Positions 23,289 through 36,712 of a stretch of DNA of 64,000 bases are shown here, piece by piece. The stretch covers positions 95,501,055 through 95,565,054 of the forward strand of contig OZ012684.1 in the NCBI GenBank assembly GCA_963942565.1, given 5' to 3'. Below the pieces are notes generated by a model. It had not been told where the DNA came from. It ran no database searches and saw nothing but the letters and a program-made list of their open reading frames with translations. The first letter of the stretch is position 1. The number at the start of each line of letters is the position of its first letter. This DNA is from Maea johnstoni (lineage: Eukaryota; Annelida; Polychaeta; Spionida; Magelonidae). The translations under genes and the position numbers were made by a program.

Positions 23289-24390
23289 ATTTGCTTACGA
23301 CTTTTTAGAGACCAAATGAATCTCAAACAGGAAGTGTCCCAACATCATGCCCTACTCTCTTTATTTCCTGTTTCTCCTGCCCAGGAAATACTCTAGAATA
23401 ACGCCAAGGGTCAGGGATCCGTCCACACGTCAGCCTATACACTCTTGGCAGTCATGTTCTCGTCCTTTGGCTTAGCACCACATTTCAGTGCTGCCATCTA
23501 TTCGCAGCTAGCAGAAGTGCTACCACCTCGTATCTCGCTGCCAAACTCTGGACTGTCCATGGTCTTATGGGATTAAGTTGTGAATATCCAGTCGTTTAAA
23601 ATGTTTCAAAGCCTACACCCTCATCCTCATAATAGAACCAACTGTGACTGTCTAGGCCATCGGTGAGCAGAGCATTTAAGGTACCACTTACGGTATCTCC
23701 AAACCTCACATAGGCTTGCACACAGAAAGGAAAGATTTTGGCTTTTAATTTTCTCGATATTGAATTTCACCAAATCGAGGGCGCTTTAAAGTAGCACTTT
23801 GGCCATCAAGTCTTATCGGATTTGCTTGAAACGTTGGATCTAAATAGCTAATAGTATTAAATATATAAATAGTTAGATTATGCAATCTAGAAGTTTAGAA
23901 ATATGCCTTTTTCTCATTTTCAATGAAAAATCGGAAAGAAATGGTCATGCAATTTGAACACAGCCAAAAGTAGAGAAAGTGCGATAGTTTTCCCTCTGTT
24001 TTGATATTTTCTCCAGACATATGGAAATTGATGGTCGGCAAGTGTGGATAGCATCTCTGTTTGATAACACTATGCATGTTTTTAATGTGTTTACCCGAAA
24101 TATTTACAACCTGCAAGGAGCTTACATTTATGATTCTCAATGTTTTCTCAATTAAAAGACCTTTCAGGCAATATATACTTTATATAGGCCAAGAAGTCAA
24201 ATTAAAGCAGGGTAGAGGAAAAACCAGGCCCAAAAAATTATCCCCGTAAGCTACGTTAAAAGTATTTTAAAAATAATAAATTAATAAAATAAAACAAAAT
24301 AAAATGATATAAAGCAACGAAAAATGAAAGTGGGAAGCATGGCCATGTATGTTATAAGATAAACATTAAAAGAAAATTAAAAAGAGAGCA

Positions 24391-24508
24391 GCCTACAACA
24401 CACAGTATTCCCAGGCGGTCACCCATCCAAGTACTAACTGCGCTCGATGTTGCTTAACTTCGGTGATCGGACGAGAACCGGTGCATTCAACATGATATGG
24501 TCGTAGGC
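24391..24508 (-). rRNA. 5S ribosomal RNA, unit 19
   Basis: Majority sequence. Counterpart of unit 22 in the three-unit duplication. Confidence 0.97.
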
Positions 24509-25611
24509 ATTTGCTTACGACTTTTTAGAGACCAAATGAATCTCAAACAGGAAGTGTCCCAACATCATGCCTTACTCTCTTTATTTCCTGTTTCTCCTGC
24601 CCAGGAAATACTCTAGAATAACGCCAAGGCTCAGGGATCTGTCCACACGTCAGCCTATACACTCTTGGCAGTAATGTTCTCGTCCTTTGGTTTAGCACCA
24701 CATTTCAGTGCTGCCATCTATTTGCAGCTAGCAGAAGTGCTACCACCTCGTATCTCGCTGCCAAACTCTGGACTGTCCATGGTCTTATGGGATTAAGTTG
24801 TGAATATCCAGTCGTTTAAAATGTTTCAAAGCCTACACCCTCATCCTCATAATAGAACCAACTGTGACTGTCTAGGCCATCGGTGAGCAGAGCATTTAAG
24901 GTACCACTTACGGTATCTCCAAACCTCACATAGGCTTGCACACAGAAAGGAAAGATTTTGGCTTTTAATTTTCTCGATATTGAATTTCACCAAATCGAGG
25001 GCGCTTTAAAGTAGCACTTTGGCCATCAAGTCTTATCGGATTTGCTTGAAACGTTGGATCTTAATAGCTAATAGTATTACATATATAAATAGTTAGATTA
25101 TGCAATCTTGAAGTTTAGAAATATGCCTTTTTCTCATTTTCAATGAAAAATCGGAAAGAAATGGTCATGCAATTTGAACACAGCAAAAAGTAGAGAAAGT
25201 GCGATAGTTTTCCCTCTGTTTTGATATTTTCTCCAGATTAATGGAAATTGATGGTCGGCAAGTGTGGATAGCATCTCTGTTTGATAACACTATGCATGTT
25301 TTTAATGTGTTTACCCGAAATATTTACAACCTGCAAGGAGCTTACATTTATGATTCTCAATGTTTTCTCAATTAAAAGACCTTTCAGGCAATATATACTT
25401 TATATAGGCCAAGAAGTCAAATTAAAGCAGGGTAGAGGAAAAACCAGGCCCAAAAAATTATCCCCGTAAGCTACGTGAAAAGTATTATAAAAATAATAAA
25501 TTAATAAAATAAAACAAAAATAAAATGATATAAAGCAACGAAAAATGAAAGTGGGAAGCATGGCCATGTATGTTATAAGATAAACATTAAAAGAAAATTA
25601 AAAAGAGAGCA

Positions 25612-25729
25612 GCCTACAACACACAGTATTCCCAGGCGGTCACCCATCCAAGTACTAACTGCGCTCGATGTTGCTTAACTTCGGTGATCGGACGAGAACC
25701 GGTGCATTCAACATGATATGGTCGTAGGC
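25612..25729 (-). rRNA. 5S ribosomal RNA, unit 20
   Basis: Majority sequence. The AT tract downstream of the gene has one extra A (ACAAAAATAAAAT). Counterpart of units 23 and 24. Confidence 0.97.
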
Positions 25730-26831
25730 ATTTGCTTACGACTTTTTAGAGACCAAATGAATCTCAAACAGGAAGTGTCCCAACATCATGCCTTACTCTC
25801 TTTATTTCCTGTTTCTCCTGCCCAGGAAATACTCTAGAATAACGCCAAGGCTCAGGGATCTGTCCACACGTCAGCCTATACACTCTTGGCAGTAATGTTC
25901 TCGTCCTTTGGTTTAGCACCACATTTCAGTGCTGCCATCTATTTGCAGCTAGCAGAAGTGCTACCACCTCGTATCTCGCTGCCAAACTCTGGACTGTCCA
26001 TGGTCTTATGGGATTAAGTTGTGAATATCCAGTCGTTTAAAATGTTTCAAAGCCTACACCCTCATCCTCATAATAGAACCAACTGTGACTGTCTAGGCCA
26101 TCGGTGAGCAGAGCATTTAAGGTACCACTTACGGTATCTCCAAACCTCACATAGGCTTGCACACAGAAAGGAAAGATTTTGGCTTTTAATTTTCTCGATA
26201 TTGAATTTCACCAAATCGAGGGCGCTTTAAAGTAGCACTTTGGCCATCAAGTCTTATCGGATTTGCTTGAAACGTTGGATCTAAATAGCTAATAGTATTA
26301 CATATATAAATAGTTAGATTATGCAATCTAGAAGTTTAGAAATATGCCTTTTTCTCATTTTCAATGAAAAATCGGAAAGAAAGGGTCATGCAATTTGAAC
26401 ACAGCAAAAAGTAGAGAAAGTGCGATAGTTTTCCCTCTGTTTTGATATTTTCTCCAGATTAATGGAAATTGATGGTCGGCAAGTGTGGATAGCATCTCTG
26501 TTTGATAACACTATCCATGTTTTTAATGTGTTTACCCGAAATATTTACAACCTGCAAGGAGCTTACATTTATGATTCTCAATGTTTTCTCAATTAAAAGA
26601 CCTTTCAGGCAATATAAACTTTATATAGGCCAAGAAGTCAAATTAAAGCAGGGTAGAGGAAAAACCAGGCCCAAAAAATGATCCCCGTAAGCTACGTTAA
26701 AAGTATTATAAAAATAATAAATTAATAAAATAAAACAAAATAAAGTGATATAAAGCAACAAAAAATGAAAGTGGGAAGCATGGCCATGTATGTTATAAGA
26801 TAAACATTAAAAGAAACTTAAAAAGTGAGGA

Positions 26832-26949
26832 GCCTACAACACACAGTATTCCCAGGCGGTCACCCATCCAAGTACTAACTGCGCTCGATGTTGCTTAACT
26901 TCGGTGATCGGACGAGAACCGGTGCATTCAACATGATATGGTCGTAGGC
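26832..26949 (-). rRNA. 5S ribosomal RNA, unit 21
   Basis: Majority sequence with the unit 18 type 3' flank. Confidence 0.97.
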
Positions 26950-28051
26950 ATTTGCTTACGACTTTTTAGAGACCAAATGAATCTCAAACAGGAAGTGTCC
27001 CAACATCATGCCCTACTCTCTTTATTTCCTGTTTCTCCTGCCCAGGAAATACTCTAGAATAACGCCAAGGGTCAGGGATCCGTCCACACGTCAGCCTATA
27101 CACTCTTGGCAGTCATGTTCTCGTCCTTTGGCTTAGCACCACATTTCAGTGCTGCCATCTATTCGCAGCTAGCAGAAGTGCTACCACCTCGTATCTCGCT
27201 GCCAAACTCTGGACTGTCCATGGTCTTATGGGATTAAGTTGTGAATATCCAGTCGTTTAAAATGTTTCAAAGCCTACACCCTCATCCTCATAATAGAACC
27301 AACTGTGACTGTCTAGGCCATCGGTGAGCAGAGCATTTAAGGTACCACTTACGGTATCTCCAAACCTCACATAGGCTTGCACACAGAAAGGAAAGATTTT
27401 GGCTTTTAATTTTCTCGATATTGAATTTCACCAAATCGAGGGCGCTTTAAAGTAGCACTTTGGCCATCAAGTCTTATCGGATTTGCTTGAAACGTTGGAT
27501 CTAAATAGCTAATAGTATTAAATATATAAATAGTTAGATTATGCAATCTAGAAGTTTAGAAATATGCCTTTTTCTCATTTTCAATGAAAAATCGGAAAGA
27601 AATGGTCATGCAATTTGAACACAGCCAAAAGTAGAGAAAGTGCGATAGTTTTCCCTCTGTTTTGATATTTTCTCCAGACATATGGAAATTGATGGTCGGC
27701 AAGTGTGGATAGCATCTCTGTTTGATAACACTATGCATGTTTTTAATGTGTTTACCCGAAATATTTACAACCTGCAAGGAGCTTACATTTATGATTCTCA
27801 ATGTTTTCTCAATTAAAAGACCTTTCAGGCAATATATACTTTATATAGGCCAAGAAGTCAAATTAAAGCAGGGTAGAGGAAAAACCAGGCCCAAAAAATT
27901 ATCCCCGTAAGCTACGTTAAAAGTATTTTAAAAATAATAAATTAATAAAATAAAACAAAATAAAATGATATAAAGCAACGAAAAATGAAAGTGGGAAGCA
28001 TGGCCATGTATGTTATAAGATAAACATTAAAAGAAAATTAAAAAGAGAGCA

Positions 28052-28169
28052 GCCTACAACACACAGTATTCCCAGGCGGTCACCCATCCAAGTACTAACT
28101 GCGCTCGATGTTGCTTAACTTCGGTGATCGGACGAGAACCGGTGCATTCAACATGATATGGTCGTAGGC
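28052..28169 (-). rRNA. 5S ribosomal RNA, unit 22
   Basis: Majority sequence. Duplicate of unit 19. Confidence 0.97.
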
Positions 28170-29272
28170 ATTTGCTTACGACTTTTTAGAGACCAAATGA
28201 ATCTCAAACAGGAAGTGTCCCAACATCATGCCTTACTCTCTTTATTTCCTGTTTCTCCTGCCCAGGAAATACTCTAGAATAACGCCAAGGCTCAGGGATC
28301 TGTCCACACGTCAGCCTATACACTCTTGGCAGTAATGTTCTCGTCCTTTGGTTTAGCACCACATTTCAGTGCTGCCATCTATTTGCAGCTAGCAGAAGTG
28401 CTACCACCTCGTATCTCGCTGCCAAACTCTGGACTGTCCATGGTCTTATGGGATTAAGTTGTGAATATCCAGTCGTTTAAAATGTTTCAAAGCCTACACC
28501 CTCATCCTCATAATAGAACCAACTGTGACTGTCTAGGCCATCGGTGAGCAGAGCATTTAAGGTACCACTTACGGTATCTCCAAACCTCACATAGGCTTGC
28601 ACACAGAAAGGAAAGATTTTGGCTTTTAATTTTCTCGATATTGAATTTCACCAAATCGAGGGCGCTTTAAAGTAGCACTTTGGCCATCAAGTCTTATCGG
28701 ATTTGCTTGAAACGTTGGATCTTAATAGCTAATAGTATTACATATATAAATAGTTAGATTATGCAATCTTGAAGTTTAGAAATATGCCTTTTTCTCATTT
28801 TCAATGAAAAATCGGAAAGAAATGGTCATGCAATTTGAACACAGCAAAAAGTAGAGAAAGTGCGATAGTTTTCCCTCTGTTTTGATATTTTCTCCAGATT
28901 AATGGAAATTGATGGTCGGCAAGTGTGGATAGCATCTCTGTTTGATAACACTATGCATGTTTTTAATGTGTTTACCCGAAATATTTACAACCTGCAAGGA
29001 GCTTACATTTATGATTCTCAATGTTTTCTCAATTAAAAGACCTTTCAGGCAATATATACTTTATATAGGCCAAGAAGTCAAATTAAAGCAGGGTAGAGGA
29101 AAAACCAGGCCCAAAAAATTATCCCCGTAAGCTACGTGAAAAGTATTATAAAAATAATAAATTAATAAAATAAAACAAAAATAAAATGATATAAAGCAAC
29201 GAAAAATGAAAGTGGGAAGCATGGCCATGTATGTTATAAGATAAACATTAAAAGAAAATTAAAAAGAGAGCA

Positions 29273-29390
29273 GCCTACAACACACAGTATTCCCAGGCGG
29301 TCACCCATCCAAGTACTAACTGCGCTCGATGTTGCTTAACTTCGGTGATCGGACGAGAACCGGTGCATTCAACATGATATGGTCGTAGGC
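29273..29390 (-). rRNA. 5S ribosomal RNA, unit 23
   Basis: Majority sequence. Duplicate of unit 20. Confidence 0.97.
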
Positions 29391-30493
29391 ATTTGCTTAC
29401 GACTTTTTAGAGACCAAATGAATCTCAAACAGGAAGTGTCCCAACATCATGCCTTACTCTCTTTATTTCCTGTTTCTCCTGCCCAGGAAATACTCTAGAA
29501 TAACGCCAAGGCTCAGGGATCTGTCCACACGTCAGCCTATACACTCTTGGCAGTAATGTTCTCGTCCTTTGGTTTAGCACCACATTTCAGTGCTGCCATC
29601 TATTTGCAGCTAGCAGAAGTGCTACCACCTCGTATCTCGCTGCCAAACTCTGGACTGTCCATGGTCTTATGGGATTAAGTTGTGAATATCCAGTCGTTTA
29701 AAATGTTTCAAAGCCTACACCCTCATCCTCATAATAGAACCAACTGTGACTGTCTAGGCCATCGGTGAGCAGAGCATTTAAGGTACCACTTACGGTATCT
29801 CCAAACCTCACATAGGCTTGCACACAGAAAGGAAAGATTTTGGCTTTTAATTTTCTCGATATTGAATTTCACCAAATCGAGGGCGCTTTAAAGTAGCACT
29901 TTGGCCATCAAGTCTTATCGGATTTGCTTGAAACGTTGGATCTTAATAGCTAATAGTATTACATATATAAATAGTTAGATTATGCAATCTTGAAGTTTAG
30001 AAATATGCCTTTTTCTCATTTTCAATGAAAAATCGGAAAGAAATGGTCATGCAATTTGAACACAGCAAAAAGTAGAGAAAGTGCGATAGTTTTCCCTCTG
30101 TTTTGATATTTTCTCCAGATTAATGGAAATTGATGGTCGGCAAGTGTGGATAGCATCTCTGTTTGATAACACTATGCATGTTTTTAATGTGTTTACCCGA
30201 AATATTTACAACCTGCAAGGAGCTTACATTTATGATTCTCAATGTTTTCTCAATTAAAAGACCTTTCAGGCAATATATACTTTATATAGGCCAAGAAGTC
30301 AAATTAAAGCAGGGTAGAGGAAAAACCAGGCCCAAAAAATTATCCCCGTAAGCTACGTGAAAAGTATTATAAAAATAATAAATTAATAAAATAAAACAAA
30401 AATAAAATGATATAAAGCAACGAAAAATGAAAGTGGGAAGCATGGCCATGTATGTTATAAGATAAACATTAAAAGAAAATTAAAAAGAGAGCA

Positions 30494-30611
30494 GCCTACA
30501 ACACACAGTATTCCCAGGCGGTCACCCATCCAAGTACTAACTGCGCTCGATGTTGCTTAACTTCGGTGATCGGACGAGAACCGGTGCATTCAACATGATA
30601 TGGTCGTAGGC
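30494..30611 (-). rRNA. 5S ribosomal RNA, unit 24
   Basis: Majority sequence. Tandem duplicate of unit 23. Confidence 0.97.
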
Positions 30612-31714
30612 ATTTGCTTACGACTTTTTAGAGACCAAATGAATCTCAAACAGGAAGTGTCCCAACATCATGCCTTACTCTCTTTATTTCCTGTTTCTCC
30701 TGCCCAGGAAATACTCTAGAATAACGCCAAGGCTCAGGGATCTGTCCACACGTCAGCCTATACACTCTTGGCAGTAATGTTCTCGTCCTTTGGTTTAGCA
30801 CCACATTTCAGTGCTGCCATCTATTTGCAGCTAGCAGAAGTGCTACCACCTCGTATCTCGCTGCCAAACTCTGGACTGTCCATGGTCTTATGGGATTAAG
30901 TTGTGAATATCCAGTCGTTTAAAATGTTTCAAAGCCTACACCCTCATCCTCATAATAGAACCAACTGTGACTGTCTAGGCCATCGGTGAGCAGAGCATTT
31001 AAGGTACCACTTACGGTATCTCCAAACCTCACATAGGCTTGCACACAGAAAGGAAAGATTTTGGCTTTTAATTTTCTCGATATTGAATTTCACCAAATCG
31101 AGGGCGCTTTAAAGTAGCACTTTGGCCATCAAGTCTTATCGGATTTGCTTGAAACGTTGGATCTTAATAGCTAATAGTATTACATATATAAATAGTTAGA
31201 TTATGCAATCTTGAAGTTTAGAAATATGCCTTTTTCTCATTTTCAATGAAAAATCGGAAAGAAATGGTCATGCAATTTGAACACAGCAAAAAGTAGAGAA
31301 AGTGCGATAGTTTTCCCTCTGTTTTGATATTTTCTCCAGATTAATGGAAATTGATGGTCGGCAAGTGTGGATAGCATCTCTGTTTGATAACACTATGCAT
31401 GTTTTTAATGTGTTTACCCGAAATATTTACAACCTGCAAGGAGCTTACATTTATGATTCTCAATGTTTTCTCAATTAAAAGACCTTTCAGGCAATATATA
31501 CTTTATATAGGCCAAGAAGTCAAATTAAAGCAGGGTAGAGGAAAAACCAGGCCCAAAAAATTATCCCCGTAAGCTACGTTAAAAGTATTATAAAAATAAT
31601 AAATTAATAAAATAAAACAAAAATAAAATGATATAAAGCAACGAAAAATGAAAGTGGGAAGCATGGCCATGTATGTTATAAGATAAACATTAAAAAAAAA
31701 TTATAAAGAGAGCA

Positions 31715-31832
31715 GCCTACAACACACAGTATTCCCAGGCGGTCACCCATCCAAGTACTAACTGCGCTCGATGTTGCTTAACTTCGTTGATCGGACGAGA
31801 ACCGGTGCATTTTACATGATATGGTTGTAGGC
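31715..31832 (-). rRNA. 5S ribosomal RNA, unit 25 (divergent)
   Basis: Four substitutions: G7A, T20A, G21A and C46A. Three are shared with unit 16, together with the same weakened T3 terminator and ACCAC upstream flank. Function is doubtful. Confidence 0.88.
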
Positions 31833-32934
31833 ATTTGCTTACCACTTTTTAGAGACCAAATGAATCTCAAACAGGAAGTGTCCCAACATCATGCCTTACT
31901 CTCTTTATTTCCTGTTTCTCCTGCCCAGGAAATACTCTAGAATAACGCCAAGGCTCAGGGATCTGTCCACACGTCAGCCTATACACTCTTGGCAGTCATG
32001 TTCTCGTCCTTTGGCTTAGCACCACATTTCAGTGCTGCCATCTATTCGCAGCTAGCAGAAGTGCTACCACCTCGTATCTCGCTGCCAAACTCTGGACTGT
32101 CCATGGTCTTATGGGATTAAGTTGTGAATATCCAGTCGTTTAAAATGTTTCAAAGCCTACACCCTCATCCTCATAATAGAACCAACTGTGACTGTCTAGG
32201 CCATCGGTGAGCAGAGCATTTAAGGTACCACTTACGGTATCTCCAAACCTCACATAGGCTTGCACACAGAAAGGAAAGATTTTGGCTTTTAATTTTCTCG
32301 ATATTGAATTTCACCAAATCGAGGGCGCTTTAAAGTAGCACTTTGGCCATCAAGTCTTATCGGATTTGCTTGAAACGTTGGATCTAAATAGCTAATAGTA
32401 TTACATATATAAATAGTTAGATTATGCAATCTTGAAGTTTAGAAATATGCCTTTTTCTCATTTTCAATGAAAAATCGGAAAGAAATGGTCATGCAATTTG
32501 AACACAGCAAAAAGTAGAGAAAGTGCGATAGTTTTCCCTCTGTTTTGATATTTTCTCCAGACATATGGAAATTGATGGTCGGCAAGTGTGGATAGCATCT
32601 CTGTTTGATAACACTATCCATGTTTTTAATGTGTTTACCCGAAATATTTACAACCTGCAAGGAGCTTACATTTATGATTCTCAATGTTTTCTCAATTAAA
32701 AGACCTTTCAGGCAATATATACTTTATATAGGCCAAGAAGTCAAATTAAAGCAGGGTAGAGGAAAAACCAGGCCCAAAAAATGATCCCCGTAAGCTACGT
32801 TAAAAGTATTATAAAAATAATAAATTAATAAAATAAAACAAAATAAAATGATATAAAGCAACGAAAAATGAAAGTGGGAAGCATGGCCATGTATGTTATA
32901 AGATAAACATTAAAAGAAACTTAAAAAGTGAGCA

Positions 32935-33052
32935 GCCTACAACACACAGTATTCCCAGGCGGTCACCCATCCAAGTACTAACTGCGCTCGATGTTGCTTA
33001 ACTTCGGTGATCGGACGAGAACCGGTGCATTCAACATGATATGGTCGTAGGC
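32935..33052 (-). rRNA. 5S ribosomal RNA, unit 26
   Basis: Majority sequence. The 3' flank has AAAAAGTGAGCA. Confidence 0.97.
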
Positions 33053-34154
33053 ATTTGCTTACGACTTTTTAGAGACCAAATGAATCTCAAACAGGAAGTG
33101 TCCCAACATCATGCCCTACTCTCTTTATTTCCTGTTTCTCCTGCCCAGGAAATACTCTAGAATAACGCCAAGGCTCAGGGATCTGTCCACACGTCAGCCT
33201 ATACACTCTTGGCAGTCATGTTCTCGTCCTTTGGCTTAGCACCACATTTCAGTGCTGCCATCTATTCGCAGCTAGCAGAAGTGCTACCACCTCGTATCTC
33301 GCTGCCAAACTCTGGACTGTCCATGGTCTTATGGGATTAAGTTGTGAATATCCAGTCGTTTAAAATGTTTCAAAGCCTACACCCTCATCCTCATAATAGA
33401 ACCAACTGTGACTGTCTAGGCCATCGGTGAGCAGAGCATTTAAGGTACCACTTACGGTATCTCCAAACCTCACATAGGCTTGCACACAGAAAGGAAAGAT
33501 TTTGGCTTTTAATTTTCTCGATATTGAATTTCACCAAATCGAGGGCGCTTTAAAGTAGCACTTTGGCCATCAAGTCTTATCGGATTTGCTTGAAACGTTG
33601 GATCTAAATAGCTAATAGTATTACATATATAAATAGTTAGATTATGCAATCTTGAAGTTTAGAAATATGCCTTTTTCTCATTTTCAATGAAAAATCGGAA
33701 AGAAATGGTCATGCAATTTGAACACAGCAAAAAGTAGAGAAAGTGCGATAGTTTTCCCTCTGTTTTGATATTTTCTCCAGACATATGGAAATTGATGGTC
33801 GGCAAGTGTGGATAGCATCTCTGTTTGATAACACTATGCATGTTTTTAATGTGTTTACCCGAAATATTTACAACCTGCAAGGGGCTTACATTTATGATTC
33901 TCAATGTTTTCTCAATTAAAAGACCTTTCAGGCAATATATACTTTATATAGGCCAAGAAGTCAAATTAAAGCAGGGTAGAGGAAAAACCAGGCCCAAAAA
34001 ATTATCCCCGTAAGCTACGTTAAAAGTATTATAAAAATAATAAATTAATAAAATAAAACAAAATAAAATGATATAAAGCAACGAAAAATGAAAGTGGGAA
34101 GCATGGCCATGTATGTTATAAGATAAACATTAAAAGAAAATTAAAAAGAGAGCA

Positions 34155-34272
34155 GCCTACAACACACAGTATTCCCAGGCGGTCACCCATCCAAGTACTA
34201 ACTGCGCTCGATGTTGCTTAACTTCGGTGATCGGACGAGAACCAGTGCATTCAACATGATATGGTCGTAGGC
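34155..34272 (-). rRNA. 5S ribosomal RNA, unit 27
   Basis: Full length with C29T. The spacer variants GGTATCGCTTACGG and GCTATTAG are shared with unit 28 only. Confidence 0.97.
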
Positions 34273-35374
34273 ATTTGCTTACGACTTTTTAGAGACCAAA
34301 TGAATCTCAAACAGGAAGTGTCCCAACATCATGCCCTACTCTCTTTATTTCCTGTTTCTCCTGCCCAGGAAATACTCTAGAATAACGCCAAGGCTCAGGG
34401 ATCTGTCCACACGTCAGCCTATACACTCTTGGCAGTCATGTTCTCGTCCTTTGGCTTAGCACCACATTTCAGTGCTGCCATCTATTCGCAGCTAGCAGAA
34501 GTGCTACCACCTCGTATCTCGCTGCCAAACTCTGGACTGTCCATGGTCTTATGGGGTTAAGTTGTGAATATCCAGTCGTTTAAAATGTTTCAAAGCCTAC
34601 ACCCTCATCCTCATAATAGAACCAACTGTGACTGTCTAGGCCATCGGTGAGCAGAGCATTTAAGGTATCGCTTACGGTATCTCCAAACCTCACATAGGCT
34701 TGCACACAGAAAGGAAAGATTTTGGCTTTTAATTTTCTCGATATTGAATTTCACCAAATCGAGGGCGCTTTAAAGTAGCACTTTGGCCATCAAGTCTTAT
34801 CGGATTTGCTTGAAACGTTGGATCTAAATAGCTATTAGTATTACATATATAAATAGTTAGATTATGCAATCTTGAAGTTTAGAAATATGCCTTTTTCTCA
34901 TTTTCAATGAAAAATCGGAAAGAAATGGTCATGCAATTTGAACACAGCAAAAAGTAGAGAAAGTGCGATAGTTTTCCCTCTGTTTTGATATTTTCTCCAG
35001 ACATATGGAAATTGATGGTCGGCAAGTGTGGATAGCATCTCTGTTTGATAACACTATGCATGTTTTTAATGTGTTTACCCGAAATATTTACAACCTGCAA
35101 GGGGCTTACATTTATGATTCTCAATGTTTTCTCAATTAAAAGACCTTTCAGGCAATATATACTTTATATAGGCCAAGAAGTCAAATTAAAGCAGGGTAGA
35201 GGAAAAACCAGGCCCAAAAAATTATCCCCGTAAGCTACGTTAAAAGTATTATAAAAATAATAAATTAATAAAATAAAACAAAATAAAATGATATAAAGCA
35301 ACGAAAAATGAAAGTGGGAAGCATGGCCATGTATGTTATAAGATAAACATTAAAAGAAAATTAAAAAGAGAGCA

Positions 35375-35492
35375 GCCTACAACACACAGTATTCCCAGGC
35401 GGTCACCCATCCAAGTACTAATTGCGCTCGATGTTGCTTAACTTCGGTGATCGGACGAGAACCAGTGCATTCAACATGATATGGTCGTAGGC
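35375..35492 (-). rRNA. 5S ribosomal RNA, unit 28
   Basis: C29T plus G71A; the second lies in the intermediate element of the internal promoter. Tandem duplicate of unit 27 by spacer variants. Confidence 0.95.
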
Positions 35493-36594
35493 ATTTGCTT
35501 ACGACTTTTTAGAGACCAAATGAATCTCAAACAGGAAGTGTCCCAACATCATGCCCTACTCTCTTTATTTCCTGTTTCTCCTGCCCAGGAAATACTCTAG
35601 AATAACGCCAAGGCTCAGGGATCTGTCCACACGTCAGCCTATACACTCTTGGCAGTCATGTTCTCGTCCTTTGGCTTAGCACCACATTTCAGTGCTGCCA
35701 TCTATTCGCAGCTAGCAGAAGTGCTACCACCTCGTATCTCGCTGCCAAACTCTGGACTGTCCATGGTCTTATGGGGTTAAGTTGTGAATATCCAGTCGTT
35801 TAAAATGTTTCAAAGCCTACACCCTCATCCTCATAATAGAACCAACTGTGACTGTCTAGGCCATCGGTGAGCAGAGCATTTAAGGTATCGCTTACGGTAT
35901 CTCCAAACCTCACATAGGCTTGCACACAGAAAGGAAAGATTTTGGCTTTTAATTTTCTCGATATTGAATTTCACCAAATCGAGGGCGCTTTAAAGTAGCA
36001 CTTTGGCCATCAAGTCTTATCGGATTTGCTTGAAACGTTGGATCTAAATAGCTATTAGTATTACATATATAAATAGTTAGATTATGCAATCTAGAAGTTT
36101 AGAAATATGACTTTTTCTCATTTTCAATGAAAAATCGGAAAGAAATGGTCATGCAATTTGAACACAGCAAAAAGTAGAGAAAGTGCGATAGTTTTCCCTC
36201 TGTTTTGATATTTTCTCCAGATTAATGGAAATTGATGGTCGGCAAGTGTGGATAGCATCTCTGTTTGATAACACTATGCATGTTTTTAATGTGTTTACCC
36301 GAAATATTTACAACCTGCAAGGAGCTTACATTTATGATTCTCAATGTTTTCTCAATTAAAAGACCTTTCAGGCAATATATACTTTATATAGGCCAAGAAG
36401 TCAAATTAAAGCAGGGTAGAGGAAAAACCAGGCCCAAAAAATTATCCCCGTAAGCTACGTTAAAAGTATTTTAAAAATAATAAATTAATAAAATAAAACA
36501 AAATAAAATGATATAAAGCAACGAAAAATGAAAGTGGGAAGCATGGCCATGTATGTTATAAGATAAACATTAAAAGAAAATTAAAAAGAGAGCA

Positions 36595-36712
36595 GCCTAC
36601 AACACACAGTATTCCCAGGCGGTCACCCATCCAAGTACTAACTGCGCTCGATGTTGCTTAACTTCGGTGATCGGACGAGAACAGGTGCATTCAACATGAT
36701 ATGGTCGTAGGC
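36595..36712 (-). rRNA. 5S ribosomal RNA, unit 29
   Basis: Full length with G30T. The spacer upstream of the gene is of the unit 19/20 type (GTAATGTTCTC). Confidence 0.96.

Larger units (their letters stand above)
22718..26378. repeat. Three-unit duplication, first copy (units 18-20)
   Basis: A 3,661-bp block recurs directly downstream at 26379-30039 with the same private variants in the same order: GAAAGGGTC, CTATCCATG, ATATAAACTT, AAAGTGATAT, AAGTGAGG, CAAGGGTCAGG, then GTAATGTTCTC, CTTAATAGC and CTACGTGAAA. It is a recent unequal-crossover product. Confidence 0.9.
26379..30039. repeat. Three-unit duplication, second copy (units 21-23)
   Basis: Matches the preceding 3,661-bp block by all diagnostic variants. 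Its last unit is repeated once more as unit 24 (CTACGTGAAA again at about 30353). Confidence 0.9.
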
